57,197 nucleotides of DNA from Paracoccaceae bacterium (GTDB taxonomy: Bacteria; Pseudomonadota; Alphaproteobacteria; Rhodobacterales; Rhodobacteraceae): NCBI GenBank assembly GCA_007128135.1, contig SKYA01000010.1, forward strand, positions 1-57,197, in the 5' to 3' direction. Positions 44,664-54,135 of this stretch are shown here, one piece after another (the stretch's first letter is position 1; each line of letters opens with the position of its first letter). The notes beneath the pieces were generated by a model, which ran no database searches, was not told the DNA's origin, and saw nothing but the letters and a program-made list of their open reading frames with translations. Made by a program: the position numbers and the translations under genes.

Positions 44664-47240
44664 TCACCCCTGCATGGCCTGACCCAGCATCCGGCCGACC
44701 ATCTCGGTCATGTCGCGGCTCAGCGGATCCTGCGCCATGATCCGCTCCAGTTCAGCCCGGAGCAGCGCCTGACGTCGGTCGTCATACCGCCTCCAGGTCT
44801 CGAACAGGGTCGAGACCCGCGCTGCGGTCTGCGGGTTGACCGAGTCCAGACGGATCAGCCAGTCCGCAACCAGCCGGTAGCCAGAGCCGTCGCGCGCATG
44901 AAACCCTGCCGGGTTCATGCCCAGCCCCCCGATGACCGAGCGGAAACGGTTGGGGTTCTTCCAGTCGAAATCGGGGTGGTCGGTCAGTGTCTGCGCAATG
45001 GCTGCGGCCCTGTCGGGGCGGGCATGCATCACTTGCGCCGCGAACCACTTGTCCACCACCAGACGGTCATGCGCCCACTGGCGGTAGAACTGCATCCCTT
45101 CTGCGGTGCCCGCGCCAATGCCAAGCAGTGCAACCCAGGCCCCCATCTGTTCGGTCATGTTGTCGGCGCCTGCAAACAGATCGGCCGCTTTCGCGCCCTT
45201 GTCGGCAAAGGCCAGAATCCCGACCGCCTGCACGCGCAGCGCGCGACGACCGGCATCGCGGGCATCGGCACTGTAGGGGCCGGGGGTGGCCATGGCGGCC
45301 ACGATCTGCCCGAGTTCGGGCGCAAGCGCGGCGGCAATGATCCGGTTCGCCTCGATCCGTGCGGCATGGATTGCATCGGGGTCGGGGACATGGCCGGCCT
45401 TATGCAATGAGGCGGCGATGTCCTCCTGACCCGGCAGGCGCAGCGCCAGCGCGCGAAAGGCGGGATCAAGCCCCTCATCGCACAGCGTCCTGCGCAGGGC
45501 GTCCAGGTATTCCGGGCCCGGCTTCGCATCTTCCAGCACCATCGCATGCAGGATGTCGCGGGCGAGCGCCCGGCCTGCCTCGAACCGGTTGAAGGGATCG
45601 GTGTCATGTGCAAGCAGTTGCGCGCGCTGCGCGTTTGTCAGGCGCTGGCCGAGCACCACCGGTGCGGAAAAGCCGCGCAGCAACGAGGCGATGGGACGCG
45701 CGGGCAGGTCCTCGAAGGTGAAACTCTGCTCGGGTGAGTCGAGTTCCAGCACCTGCGTGGGCAGCAGCTCTGCCCCGTCGGGGCCAATGAGCCCCATGGC
45801 CACCGGGATCAGCAGCGGCTCTTTGAGGGGCTGACCGGGGGTAGGGGGTGTATGCTGGCGCAGTGTTAGGGTATAGCGTCCGTCCTGCCAGTGCTCGGCG
45901 GCATCCACACACGGGGTGCCTGCCTGGCTGTACCAGCGCTTGAACTGCGAAAGGTCGCGGCCGGTTGCCTCCTCGAAGACCGCGAGCCAGTCCTCGATCG
46001 TGCAGGCCTGCCCGTCATGGCGGGCGAAATACAGATCGAGCGCGGCAGAATAGCCGTCCTCTCCGACCAGAAGCTGCAACATGCGGATCAGCTCCGCGCC
46101 TTTTTCATAAACGGTCGCAGTGTAGAAATTGTTGATCTCGACATAGCTCTCGGGACGGACAGGATGCGCCAGCGGGCCGTCATCCTCGCGGAACTGGCGT
46201 GCCCGCAGCGTCAGCACATCCTCGATACGCTTGACGGCATGGCTGCGCATGTCGCCCATGAACTGCTGGTCGCGAAAGACCGTCAACCCTTCCTTCAGCG
46301 AAAGCTGGAACCAGTCACGGCAGGTGATGCGGTTGCCGGTCCAGTTGTGGAAATACTCATGTGCGATGATCCGCTCGATCGAGGCGTAATCGGCGTCCGT
46401 CGCTGTCTCGGGCGAGGCCAGAACATAGCGAGAGTTGAAAATGTTCAAGCCCTTGTTCTCCATGGCGCCCATATTGAAGTCATCGACGGCCACAATGTTG
46501 AAAATGTCCAAGTCGTAGACACGTCCATAGACCTGCTCATCCCAGATCATCGAGCGTTTCAGCGCCTCCATCGCGTAGCCGGTCTTGTTCTCGTCGCCTG
46601 CGCGCACCCAGATATTGAGTGTCACCCGCCGCCCCTCCCTTGTGATGAAGGCGTCCTTCCGCGCGACCAGATCGCCGGCCACGAGCGCGAAGAGATAGGC
46701 GGGTTTGGGGTGCGGGTCGTCCCACTCGGCCCAGCCAGGGCCAGCGGCAACCGGGTTGCCGTTCGACAGCAGCACCGGCAGGTCGGAGACGATACGCACG
46801 CGGAACGGGGCCATCACGTCGGGGCGGTCGGGGTAGAAGGTGATCTTGCGGAACCCCTCGGCCTCGCACTGGGTGCAATACATGCCGCGCGACATGTAGA
46901 GCCCCTCGAGTGCCGTGTTGCCCTCGGGGGCGATCTCGACTTCGGACTGCCAGTCGAACGCACCTTCGGGCAGGTCGCGCGCGGGGATGGTCAGGCCCGT
47001 CGCATCGGGTCTGGCCGTGATCGCAGCGCCATTGATCGCAGCCGAGATGAGTTTCAGCCCCTCGCCGTCAAGGCGCAGGTCCTGATCGGGCGCGGCTTCG
47101 GGATTCGGACAAAAGCGGACCCGCGCCTTTACCCGCGTGGCTTGCGGGTGAAGATGGAAGTCCAGCGCCACCTGCTCTACCAGAAAGGGCGGTGGCTGGT
47201 AATCGGCAAGAAAGATCGGTTGCGGGGCTGTATCGCGCAT
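44664..47240 (-). CDS. pepN: Aminopeptidase N
   Basis: 858 aa, family length. Zinc metallopeptidase removing N-terminal residues from peptides in the cytoplasm. GAMENKG substrate motif, HEYFHNW with the glutamate exactly 18 residues after (HExxH-x18-E), and ETATDADYASIERIIAHEYF before it. The M1 C-terminal helical domain occupies the last third (e.g. FNRFEAGRALARDILHAMVL). The ATG is placed where the family begins (MRDTAPQPIFLADYQPPPF). Confidence 0.96.
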   Translation of the reverse strand: MRDTAPQPIFLADYQPPPFLVEQVALDFHLHPQATRVKARVRFCPNPEAAPDQDLRLDGEGLKLISAAINGAAITARPDATGLTIPARDLPEGAFDWQSEVEIAPEGNTALEGLYMSRGMYCTQCEAEGFRKITFYPDRPDVMAPFRVRIVSDLPVLLSNGNPVAAGPGWAEWDDPHPKPAYLFALVAGDLVARKDAFITREGRRVTLNIWVRAGDENKTGYAMEALKRSMIWDEQVYGRVYDLDIFNIVAVDDFNMGAMENKGLNIFNSRYVLASPETATDADYASIERIIAHEYFHNWTGNRITCRDWFQLSLKEGLTVFRDQQFMGDMRSHAVKRIEDVLTLRARQFREDDGPLAHPVRPESYVEINNFYTATVYEKGAELIRMLQLLVGEDGYSAALDLYFARHDGQACTIEDWLAVFEEATGRDLSQFKRWYSQAGTPCVDAAEHWQDGRYTLTLRQHTPPTPGQPLKEPLLIPVAMGLIGPDGAELLPTQVLELDSPEQSFTFEDLPARPIASLLRGFSAPVVLGQRLTNAQRAQLLAHDTDPFNRFEAGRALARDILHAMVLEDAKPGPEYLDALRRTLCDEGLDPAFRALALRLPGQEDIAASLHKAGHVPDPDAIHAARIEANRIIAAALAPELGQIVAAMATPGPYSADARDAGRRALRVQAVGILAFADKGAKAADLFAGADNMTEQMGAWVALLGIGAGTAEGMQFYRQWAHDRLVVDKWFAAQVMHARPDRAAAIAQTLTDHPDFDWKNPNRFRSVIGGLGMNPAGFHARDGSGYRLVADWLIRLDSVNPQTAARVSTLFETWRRYDDRRQALLRAELERIMAQDPLSRDMTEMVGRMLGQAMQG

Positions 47241-47300
47241 GGGCTCTCTCACAGGGGATATGTTCCGGGCAGACATAGCGCGGCGCGCGCAGCGCGGCAA

Positions 47301-47753
47301 TCAGCAGGGTCCTGCGAAAAGCTGCACCCAATACGCCCCGGGGCCACGCCCGAATCCGACATGGCTGAACCCGCGACCCAGCATGTTGCGCCGGTGGCCG
47401 GGTGAACGCATCCAGCTTGCCACCACACTGGGCACGTCCGGCTGGCCTTGCGCGATATTCTCGCCCATCGCGCAATACCCGCGCAGCCCGGCGCGGCTGG
47501 CACGGTCCATCATCGTGCGGCCTTCAGGCGTGGTGTGGCTGAAATAGCCGCGCTGCGACATGTCGCAGGCATGCGCCTGCGCCAGCGCGCTGAGGCTGGT
47601 GTCCAGCACCAGTCCCGTTCGTCCGGCGCGCGCGCGTTCGGCATTGAGCGCGGCAAGGTGGATTTCCATCTCCTGCGCCGGAGGGGCCGTGCAGGCCAGG
47701 GCCGGGCCTGCGCACAGAAAAATGGCCAGAAACAGACTCGTCGCGCGCATCAT
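47301..47753 (-). CDS. CAP (SCP/PR-1) domain secreted protein
   Basis: 150 aa. Signal peptide (SLFLAIFLCAGPALACTAPP). CAP domain: IHLAALNAERARAGRTGLVL, LAQAHACDMSQRGYFSHTTP, YCAMGENIAQGQPDVPSVVA, SWMRSPGHRRNMLGRGFSHV, with the usual His/Glu/His pocket. Paired cysteines may form disulfides. Upstream of pepN on the same strand by 60 bp; the relation is probably incidental. Divergent from gatC. Confidence 0.9.
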   Translation of the reverse strand: MMRATSLFLAIFLCAGPALACTAPPAQEMEIHLAALNAERARAGRTGLVLDTSLSALAQAHACDMSQRGYFSHTTPEGRTMMDRASRAGLRGYCAMGENIAQGQPDVPSVVASWMRSPGHRRNMLGRGFSHVGFGRGPGAYWVQLFAGPC

Positions 47754-47903
47754 GTCCTCGCTTGCAGGGCAGGGCGATCATGCCGCGCCTTGTGGATGAC
47801 CGGGCATGACTTTCGCGTGAGCCGTCGCAGAGGCACGCCCGCTTGCACCTTGCGCGCCATGGAGCTAAAGCCCTCAGGCAAACCCTGTCAGACCGGAGTC
47901 CGC

Positions 47904-48194
47904 ATGTCCGAGATCGACCTTGAGACCGCGCGCAAGGTGGCCCATCTGGCCCGCATCGCCGTGCCCGAGGACAAGCTGCCTGCGCTGGCGCAGGAACTCA
48001 GCGATATCCTGAATTTCATGGAACAGTTGAACGAGGTCAATATCGAGGGCGTCGAGCCGATGACCTCGGTCACGCCGATGCGGCTGAAGCGCCGCCCCGA
48101 TGGCGTGACTGACGGGGGCATGCAGGACAGGATCCTCGCCAATGCGCCCGATGCGCGCGAAGGCTTCTTTGCAGTGCCGAAGGTGGTGGAATGA
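47904..48194 (+). CDS. gatC: Asp-tRNA(Asn)/Glu-tRNA(Gln) amidotransferase subunit C
   Basis: 96 aa. Small scaffold of the GatCAB amidotransferase. [60 protein letters not shown] and the tail [18 protein letters not shown] are family features. It overlaps gatA by four bases (ATGA). gatB is not in the window. Confidence 0.96.
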   Translation: MSEIDLETARKVAHLARIAVPEDKLPALAQELSDILNFMEQLNEVNIEGVEPMTSVTPMRLKRRPDGVTDGGMQDRILANAPDAREGFFAVPKVVE

Positions 48195-49672
48195 GCGCTC
48201 TGAACACACTCACCATTGCCGAAGCGCGGGACCTTCTGCGCAGGGGCGATGTGACCTCGGTCGCCCTGACTGAGGCCTGCCTGACGGCGATCGAGGGGGC
48301 AGGGCGGCTGAATGCCTTTGTCCATCACACGCCCGACCTCGCACTCAGGCGCGCAAAGGCGGCCGATGTGCGGCTTCAGTCCGGCGATGCCCCGTCAATG
48401 TGCGGCATTCCCGTCGGCATCAAGGACCTGTTCTGCACCGAAGGCGTTCCGTCACAGGCTGCCTCGCGCATTCTGGACGGTTTCCGCCCGCCCTATGAGT
48501 CGACCGTCTCGGCACAGTTGCGCGATACGGGTGCGGTGATGCTGGGCAAGCTGAACATGGACGAATTCGCCATGGGCTCGAGCAACGAGACTTCAGTCTA
48601 TGGCAATGTCATCAACCCGTGGAAGGTAGACGCGCGGGATCTGACACCGGGTGGTTCCTCGGGCGGATCGGCAGCAGCGGTTGCTGCGGATCTGTGTCTG
48701 GCGGCCACCGGCACCGATACCGGCGGCTCCATCCGCCAGCCTGCGGCCTTTACCGGCACGGTGGGCATCAAGCCGACCTATGGGCGCTGCTCGCGCTGGG
48801 GGATCGTGGCCTTTGCCTCGTCGCTCGATCAGGCCGGGCCGATGACCAGAACCGTGCGCGATGCAGCGATCATGCTGCAGGCGATGTGCGGCCATGACCC
48901 GAAGGATTCGACCTCGGCCGACCTGCCCGTGCCCGATTTCGAGGCCCTGCTCACGGGCGATATTCGCGGCACGAAGATCGGCATTCCGCGTGAATACCGC
49001 ATGGAGGGGATGCCTGCCGAGATCGAGGCGCTCTGGGCCAGTGGGGCCGAGATGCTGCGCGATGCAGGCGCCGAGATCATCGACATCACCCTGCCGCATA
49101 CGAAATACGCGCTGCCAGCCTATTATGTCATCGCGCCCGCCGAGGCCTCGTCGAACCTCGCGCGCTATGACGGAGTGCGCTATGGCCACCGGGCAAGACT
49201 GTCGGCGGGGGATGGCATCACCCAGATGTACGAGAAGACCCGTGCCGAGGGCTTCGGCCATGAGGTGCAGCGCCGCGTGATGATCGGCACCTATGTCCTC
49301 TCGGCTGGCTTTTACGACGCCTACTACAACCGTGCGCGCAAGGTCCGCACGCTGATCAAGCGTGACTTCGAGGAGGCCTTTGCGCAGGGCATCGACTGCA
49401 TCCTGACCCCCGCGACGCCTTCGGCGGCCTTCGGGCTGGGCGAGATGGCCGATGCCGACCCGGTGCAGATGTATCTCAATGACGTGTTCACGGTCACCGT
49501 GAACCTGGCCGGGCTGCCCGGGATCGCGCTGCCTGCCGGACTTGATTCGCAGGGGTTGCCGCTGGGGCTGCAACTGATCGGGCGACCCTGGGAGGAAGCT
49601 GCGCTGCTGAACACTGCACAGGTTCTTGAAACCGCTGCCGGGTTTGTTTCCAAACCCGCGAAATGGTGGTAA
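48191..49672 (+). CDS. gatA: Asp-tRNA(Asn)/Glu-tRNA(Gln) amidotransferase subunit A
   Basis: 493 aa. The glutaminase subunit with the amidase Ser-cisSer-Lys triad: K78 in [15 protein letters not shown], cis-Ser156 in [15 protein letters not shown], nucleophile S180 in [17 protein letters not shown]. Supplies ammonia to GatB for conversion of Glu-tRNA(Gln) or Asp-tRNA(Asn). Coupled to gatC. Confidence 0.97.
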   Translation: MSALNTLTIAEARDLLRRGDVTSVALTEACLTAIEGAGRLNAFVHHTPDLALRRAKAADVRLQSGDAPSMCGIPVGIKDLFCTEGVPSQAASRILDGFRPPYESTVSAQLRDTGAVMLGKLNMDEFAMGSSNETSVYGNVINPWKVDARDLTPGGSSGGSAAAVAADLCLAATGTDTGGSIRQPAAFTGTVGIKPTYGRCSRWGIVAFASSLDQAGPMTRTVRDAAIMLQAMCGHDPKDSTSADLPVPDFEALLTGDIRGTKIGIPREYRMEGMPAEIEALWASGAEMLRDAGAEIIDITLPHTKYALPAYYVIAPAEASSNLARYDGVRYGHRARLSAGDGITQMYEKTRAEGFGHEVQRRVMIGTYVLSAGFYDAYYNRARKVRTLIKRDFEEAFAQGIDCILTPATPSAAFGLGEMADADPVQMYLNDVFTVTVNLAGLPGIALPAGLDSQGLPLGLQLIGRPWEEAALLNTAQVLETAAGFVSKPAKWW

Positions 49673-49706
49673 TGTCGTCGCAAAACCGCTTGAGGCAATA
49701 ATTGAG

Positions 49707-50579
49707 ATGCGCTTTCCTTATGCCCTGATGACGGCCGGCATGGCACTGGCCCTCGTGGCCGCCTGCGACACAGCCGCCCCATATTCCAACATCATCGACA
49801 CGACCGGGCGAGGCGTGGGCTTTTCCGATTACGCGCAATACATGCGCGCGCAGGAGGAACTTTCGCGCATCCGCCGTGCCGAGGCCGCGCAGGCGCGCGG
49901 GCTCCAGCAGCCGCCGACCAATGCGCCACAATATGCGCAGTCACAAACGCAGCCCCAACAGCAGCCCGGCACGATCGGACAGCAGGCCGTGGCTGCAGTG
50001 CGCGGAGGGCAGACCCCACAAACGCAGGGTGCAACGCAGTTCCCGCTGGGCCAGCAAGATCAGTTCGCCCGGCAGCAGACTGCTCAGGCCCCGCTGAGAC
50101 AGCCCCCTGCCACCATGCAACCCCTCTCGGCGACGGCGCCGCAGTCGCAGCAGATGGCCAGTTCCGCGCCTGCCACCACCGGCGCGTCCAGTGTGAGCAA
50201 CCAGCAATTCACGCCGCAGCCCTTCGGCACGCCGCAGCAGAACCGTCTGGTCGAGCGCGATTTCGTCCCGCAGGTGCAGGTGGGCGCGCATGAACTGGGC
50301 CAGGGCGGCGGCGTGCCCAATCTCTTTGTCTATGCGCTTGCGACACAGCACAATGTCGGCGAGACGCGTTTTTCGCGTCCCAACCCGCTGCGCTGGCGCC
50401 GGTGGGAGGCCGCCTGTGCGCAGTATCCGAGCCAGGATCTGGCGCAGGAAGCCTTCCTCGCGGCGGGAGGGCCCGACCGTGATCCGAACAATCTCGATCC
50501 TGACGGGGACGGGTTCGCCTGCTGGTGGGACCCGGCCCCCTTCCGTCAGGCCGCCCGCACTGTGCGCGCGCGCGAGTGA
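49707..50579 (+). CDS. Lipoprotein with Gln/Pro-rich centre and Ca-binding-like tail
   Basis: 290 aa. Lipoprotein signal (ALMTAGMALALVAACDTAAP, Cys20 lipidated). The middle (~65-185) is low-complexity, rich in Q, P, S and A; the last ~80 residues are structured, with WRRWEAACAQYPSQDLAQEA and a DPDGDGFACWWDP loop resembling an excalibur/EF-hand calcium loop. Its stop overlaps the start of the AmiD-like amidase (GTGA), suggesting a joint cell-wall role. Confidence 0.75.
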   Translation: MRFPYALMTAGMALALVAACDTAAPYSNIIDTTGRGVGFSDYAQYMRAQEELSRIRRAEAAQARGLQQPPTNAPQYAQSQTQPQQQPGTIGQQAVAAVRGGQTPQTQGATQFPLGQQDQFARQQTAQAPLRQPPATMQPLSATAPQSQQMASSAPATTGASSVSNQQFTPQPFGTPQQNRLVERDFVPQVQVGAHELGQGGGVPNLFVYALATQHNVGETRFSRPNPLRWRRWEAACAQYPSQDLAQEAFLAAGGPDRDPNNLDPDGDGFACWWDPAPFRQAARTVRARE

Positions 50580-51229
50580 TCCTCAGCCGGCCATCGCCAA
50601 ATTACGGTGTACGCCGCGATGGGATTCGTCCGCATATGCTGGTGCTGCACTATACCGGGATGCGCGACACCGAGGCCGCGCTCGACCGGCTTTGTGATCC
50701 GGGTGCGCAGGTCTCGGCGCATTATGTCATCTGTCCGCGTGGCACACTCTGGCAACTTGTCTCGGAAGAGAACCGCGCCTGGCATGCCGGGGCCGGGGAA
50801 TGGGCAGGGCTGCGGGACATCAATTCCCGCTCGATCGGGATCGAACTGGTCAACACGGGTGCGCAGCCTTTCCCCGAGCCGCAGATGCGCAGGCTCGAAG
50901 AGCTCATGCGTCAGGTGATGGACCGCCACGCCATCGCCCCGCGCGATGTGATCGCTCATTCCGACATGGCCCCCGAGCGCAAGGAAGACCCCGGTCCGCG
51001 CCTGGACTGGCGCCGCCTTGCGCGTCTGGGGCTGGCATTCTGGCCCGAGGGGATGGGCGAAGACCGCCCCCTCGCCCCCAGTCTCGACGCGATCGGCTAT
51101 CCGCCCGCAGAAACCTCCAGACGCCTTCAGGCCTTCCGTTTCCGCTTCCACCCCGCAGGCACCGGCCCGGAATCTGTCGTAGACCGTCGCCGTGCCGCTG
51201 CTGTTGCCGCGGCATTCGGCCCGACATAG
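50576..51229 (+). CDS. N-acetylmuramoyl-L-alanine amidase (AmiD-like, amidase_2)
   Basis: 217 aa from a GTG overlapping the lipoprotein stop. PGRP/amidase_2 fold: MLVLHYTGMRDTEAALDRLC, VSAHYVICPRGTLWQLVSEE, RAWHAGAGEWAGLRDINSRS, IGIELVNTGAQ, VIAHSDMAPERKEDPGPRLD. Zinc ligands are the His of LHYTG and of AHSDMAP with D/K near the end; these cleave muropeptide amide bonds in recycling. The N-terminus has no signal, so it may be cytoplasmic, or the true export signal is missed. Confidence 0.88.
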   Translation: MILSRPSPNYGVRRDGIRPHMLVLHYTGMRDTEAALDRLCDPGAQVSAHYVICPRGTLWQLVSEENRAWHAGAGEWAGLRDINSRSIGIELVNTGAQPFPEPQMRRLEELMRQVMDRHAIAPRDVIAHSDMAPERKEDPGPRLDWRRLARLGLAFWPEGMGEDRPLAPSLDAIGYPPAETSRRLQAFRFRFHPAGTGPESVVDRRRAAAVAAAFGPT

Positions 51230-51243
51230 CGCTTTCATCCCTG

Positions 51244-51293
51244 GTCAAATATCCGCGGGGACTCCGCGCAGCGGAGGGGGGCGGCAGCCCCTG
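51244..51293. repeat. Intergenic repeat with two hairpins between amidase and DUF2244 genes
   Basis: CAAATATCCGCGGGG head, then CTCCGC/GCGGAG (51262-51276) and GGGGC/GCCCC (51278-51291). Same style as the element at 41448. Lies between convergent genes and may double as a terminator. Confidence 0.55.
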
Positions 51294-51297
51294 CAGG

Positions 51298-51834
51298 TCA
51301 GCGCAGGTGGAGCAACGCCCGGGACAGGTCGTCATGGAGTGTGGCGCGTTCTTCGGGGCTCAGGAAGGCGCCGAGTTCCACCGCGCGGCCCGCCCCTTCG
51401 AGTGTCAGATAATTCTCGACCGGCGCGCCCTTCTCCGTCAGACGCAACCGCACCCAATAGGGGTTGGCCTGCCAGTGCTGTGCTGGTTTTCGGGGATTGG
51501 TGCGCACAAGTTCGATGCTTTCGCGTGTGAGCAGCAGATCCTCGCGCAGGGTCTGGCGTTCGGCGCTGTTGCGCTGCAGCGCATACCACAGACCCCAGAG
51601 TGCCAGCCCGGCAAAGGGCAGCAGGCCCCAGAGCACCGGTGTTCCCAGCACTGCCAGCAATGGCAGTGCAAGAAAACCCGCGCTGATCGCAATCATCCGT
51701 ACGAATCCCACGCGTCCCATCGACAGGTTCGGGACCAGTTCCAGCCGGTATTCCGCCCGATCGCCCGAGGCCAGCGCAAAGGCCCCGGGCGTGATACCCG
51801 GGGCCTGAGGCCGTATCGTCCAGTGGATGGGCAT
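51298..51834 (-). CDS. DUF2244 domain-containing membrane protein
   Basis: 178 aa. Two close TM helices (MIAISAGFLALPLLAVLGTP; WGLLPFAGLALWGLWYALQR) with an N-terminal strand-rich part and a C-terminal domain holding WVRLRLTEKGAPVENYLTLE, VELGAFLSPEERATLHDDLS. DUF2244 genes are often placed next to cytochrome oxidase genes; here it starts eight bases after the ctaD stop. It may assist oxidase assembly; no proven function. Confidence 0.85.
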   Translation of the reverse strand: MPIHWTIRPQAPGITPGAFALASGDRAEYRLELVPNLSMGRVGFVRMIAISAGFLALPLLAVLGTPVLWGLLPFAGLALWGLWYALQRNSAERQTLREDLLLTRESIELVRTNPRKPAQHWQANPYWVRLRLTEKGAPVENYLTLEGAGRAVELGAFLSPEERATLHDDLSRALLHLR

Positions 51835-51841
51835 CACCGCG

Positions 51842-53509
51842 TCAATGCGCGGGCTGCCTGTCCCAGTCCTCGCGCTTGGGGAGTTGCTCGAAAGTGTGCT
51901 CCGGCGGCGGCGTGGGCAGGGTCCATTCCAGCGTATCGGCGTGTTCGTTCCAGTAGTTCTTTTCGGTGATACGCGCGCCGCGCGTCAGCGTGTAATAGAT
52001 CACGCCGAGGAAGAACAGGAAGGAGGCGAAGCTGATGAAGGCACCGATCGAACTGACATAATTCCAGAGCGCATAGGCTTCGGGATAGTCGATATAGCGC
52101 CGCGGCATCCCCTGACGGCCAAGGAAGTGCTGCGGGAAGAATGTCAGGTTGGCACCGATGAACATCGCCCAGAAATGAAGCTTGCCCGCCCATTCCGGAT
52201 ATTGCCGCCCCGACATCTTGCCGATCCAGAAATAGATGCCGGCGAACAGCGCGAAGACAGCGCCCAGGGACATCACATAGTGGAAATGCGCCACCACATA
52301 GTAGGTGTCATGATAGACCCGGTCAATCGGCGCCTGCGACAGGACCAGACCCGTCACCCCGCCTACCGTGAACAGGAACAGGAAGCCGAAGGCCCAGAGC
52401 ATCGGGGTCTCGAAGCTCACCGAGCCGCGCCACATGGTGGCGATCCACGAGAAGATCTTGATCCCCGTCGGCACCGCGATCACCATCGTCGCCGCCATGA
52501 AATAGGTCTGCTGGGTCAGCGACATGCCCACGGTATACATGTGATGCGCCCAGACGATGAAGCCCAGCACAGCGATCGCGATCATGGCCCAGACCATCGG
52601 CAGGTAGCCGAAGATCGGCTTGCGCGAGAAGGTCGCGATCACATGGCTGATGATCCCGAAGCCGGGCAGGATGATGATGTACACTTCCGGGTGCCCGAAG
52701 AACCACAGGATGTGCTGGTAGAGAACAGGGTCGCCGCCGCCCGCCGGGTCGAAGAAGGACGTGCCGAAATTGCGGTCGGTCAGCAGCATTGTGATCGCCC
52801 CGGCCAGAACCGGCAACGCCAGCAGGATCATCCATGCAGTGATGAAGATCGACCACGCGAACAGTGGCACCTTGAACAGGGTCATCCCCGGCGCGCGCAT
52901 GTTCAGGAAGGTGGTGATGATGTTGATTGCGCCGAGGATCGACGAGGCCCCCGAGACATGGACTGCGAAGATCGCCAGATCCATCGCGTAACCTGCTTCG
53001 GTTGTCGAGAGCGGCGGGTACAGAACCCAGCCGACGCCCGTGCCAAGCTGGCCATTGCCGCCCGGCGACAGCACCGAGGCCACGGCCAGCGCCGAGCCTG
53101 CGACGAACAGCCAGTAGCTGAGATTGTTCAGACGCGGAAACGCCATGTCCGGCGCGCCGATATGCAGCGGCATGAAATAGTTGCCGAAACCACCGAACAG
53201 TGCCGGGATCAGAACGAAGAACATCATCAGCACGCCATGGGCCGTGACCAGCACGTTCCAGATATGGCCGTTGGGGGTGCAGTCCTCCTGTGCCCGGAAG
53301 CTCGCGCCCTCCATGCACATGTACTGCACGCCTGGTTCCATCAGTTCCATGCGCATGTAGATCGAGAAGGCTACCGCGATGAAGCCGACAACACCGGCCG
53401 TGAAGAGATACAGGATCCCGATATCCTTGTGGTTCGTGGACATGAACCAGCGGGTGAAGAAGGACCGTTTGTCCTCGTGCCCGATGTCATGGGTGGCTGC
53501 GTCGGCCAT
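51842..53509 (-). CDS. ctaD: Cytochrome c oxidase subunit I (aa3 type)
   Basis: 555 aa, full length. Twelve TM helices with heme and CuB ligands: [20 protein letters not shown] (His-Pro-Glu-Val-Tyr), WAHHMYTVG, and later HFHYVMS for heme a/a3. The K-channel (HPEVY tyrosine, TFKM region) and the D-channel [14 protein letters not shown] are readable. N-terminal [20 protein letters not shown] is classical. Upstream within ~200 bp is an FNR-type box, suggesting oxygen control. Subunit II is not in the window. Confidence 0.97.
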   Translation of the reverse strand: MADAATHDIGHEDKRSFFTRWFMSTNHKDIGILYLFTAGVVGFIAVAFSIYMRMELMEPGVQYMCMEGASFRAQEDCTPNGHIWNVLVTAHGVLMMFFVLIPALFGGFGNYFMPLHIGAPDMAFPRLNNLSYWLFVAGSALAVASVLSPGGNGQLGTGVGWVLYPPLSTTEAGYAMDLAIFAVHVSGASSILGAINIITTFLNMRAPGMTLFKVPLFAWSIFITAWMILLALPVLAGAITMLLTDRNFGTSFFDPAGGGDPVLYQHILWFFGHPEVYIIILPGFGIISHVIATFSRKPIFGYLPMVWAMIAIAVLGFIVWAHHMYTVGMSLTQQTYFMAATMVIAVPTGIKIFSWIATMWRGSVSFETPMLWAFGFLFLFTVGGVTGLVLSQAPIDRVYHDTYYVVAHFHYVMSLGAVFALFAGIYFWIGKMSGRQYPEWAGKLHFWAMFIGANLTFFPQHFLGRQGMPRRYIDYPEAYALWNYVSSIGAFISFASFLFFLGVIYYTLTRGARITEKNYWNEHADTLEWTLPTPPPEHTFEQLPKREDWDRQPAH

Positions 53510-53686
53510 TGGCTACTCCAGTTCCCGGTTCCGGTTGCTTGTTCCGCAACTGTTATGGTCATGGGCGCGTGCAGCCACTGGGGCTGCCCGCGCCGGAATC
53601 CCCGTGTCGGTGTGGCACGGTATACCCAGCTTTTAGAATGTGTGTTTTCGCAGGGCAATGCTCCAAGTGTCGCAGGCGCGGTTTTT

Positions 53687-53700
53687 TTGACATGGATCAA
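53687..53700. promoter_or_regulatory. FNR-type box upstream of ctaD
   Basis: TTGAC ATGG ATCAA, nine of ten positions of the FNR/FnrL consensus TTGAT-N4-ATCAA. Located about 178 bases upstream of ctaD. The 306 bp between ctaD and the Flp-like gene holds only this site and a small GCAGCC/GGCTGC hairpin (53571-53587). FnrL control of respiratory oxidases is known in Rhodobacter; binding here is inferred. Confidence 0.62.
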
Positions 53701-53815
53701 TGCATCTGCGTCAGGCGCGCAGCGCGGTGCTCGGGGTTGCGTTCCGATGGTGCCGGGGGAAGGTCCGTCCTGTGCGGTGCATCCGGCGCCGTCACCTCAT
53801 CCGCTGGCGCGGGCA

Positions 53816-54034
53816 TCAACCGTCGTCATCTTCCCCGATGTCGTCATCACCATTCCCGGCGCCATCCTCCGAGAAGCCGTCGATGATCAGCGCAGCCTCG
53901 ATTTCCTCTCCCAGTGCGCCGGTGGAGTTTTCGACAGACAGAACCATGACGATCGCGAGGCCCACAAGCGCGGCTGAAAGCCCGACCCATTCAATCGTGA
54001 CAGCACCTGATTCATCCTTGAAAAAAGAAGTCAT
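53816..54034 (-). CDS. Orphan Flp-type pilin-like small protein
   Basis: 72 aa. Short charged leader MTSFFKDESG, then a type IVb pilin-like helix AVTIEWVGLSAALVGLAIVM, and an acidic tail rich in D, E and G. The ESGAVTIEWV segment is the typical class III pilin start in alphaproteobacteria (G followed by hydrophobic, Glu at +5). No tad secretion genes are nearby, so it is an orphan minor pilin or pseudopilin. The ribosome-binding site is weak. Confidence 0.7.
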   Translation of the reverse strand: MTSFFKDESGAVTIEWVGLSAALVGLAIVMVLSVENSTGALGEEIEAALIIDGFSEDGAGNGDDDIGEDDDG

Positions 54035-54115
54035 GCTTACAAACCCGTTCTTGCACGTTCTCCCCGTGAAGCCAGTCGAACGAGACCTGTTTCAGACAGT
54101 TTGATGGCTTTTTCG

Positions 54116-54128
54116 TGACCATTGGTCA
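54116..54128. promoter_or_regulatory. Short palindrome upstream of the Flp-like gene
   Basis: TGACCA-T-TGGTCA, arms of six bases, 80 bases before the Flp-like start and eight bases past the lipB stop. Similar in core to the RutR half-sites (TGACCA/TGGTCA) but with a one-base centre, so a different factor is likely. Confidence 0.35.
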
Positions 54129-54135
54129 ACCGCCT

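Noticed and set aside
51827-53977. A 716-codon open frame antisense to ctaD, rich in H, R, E and D
   Set aside because: ctaD is unmistakable on the other strand; GC-rich codon bias leaves such mirror frames open. Composition is unlike a real protein.
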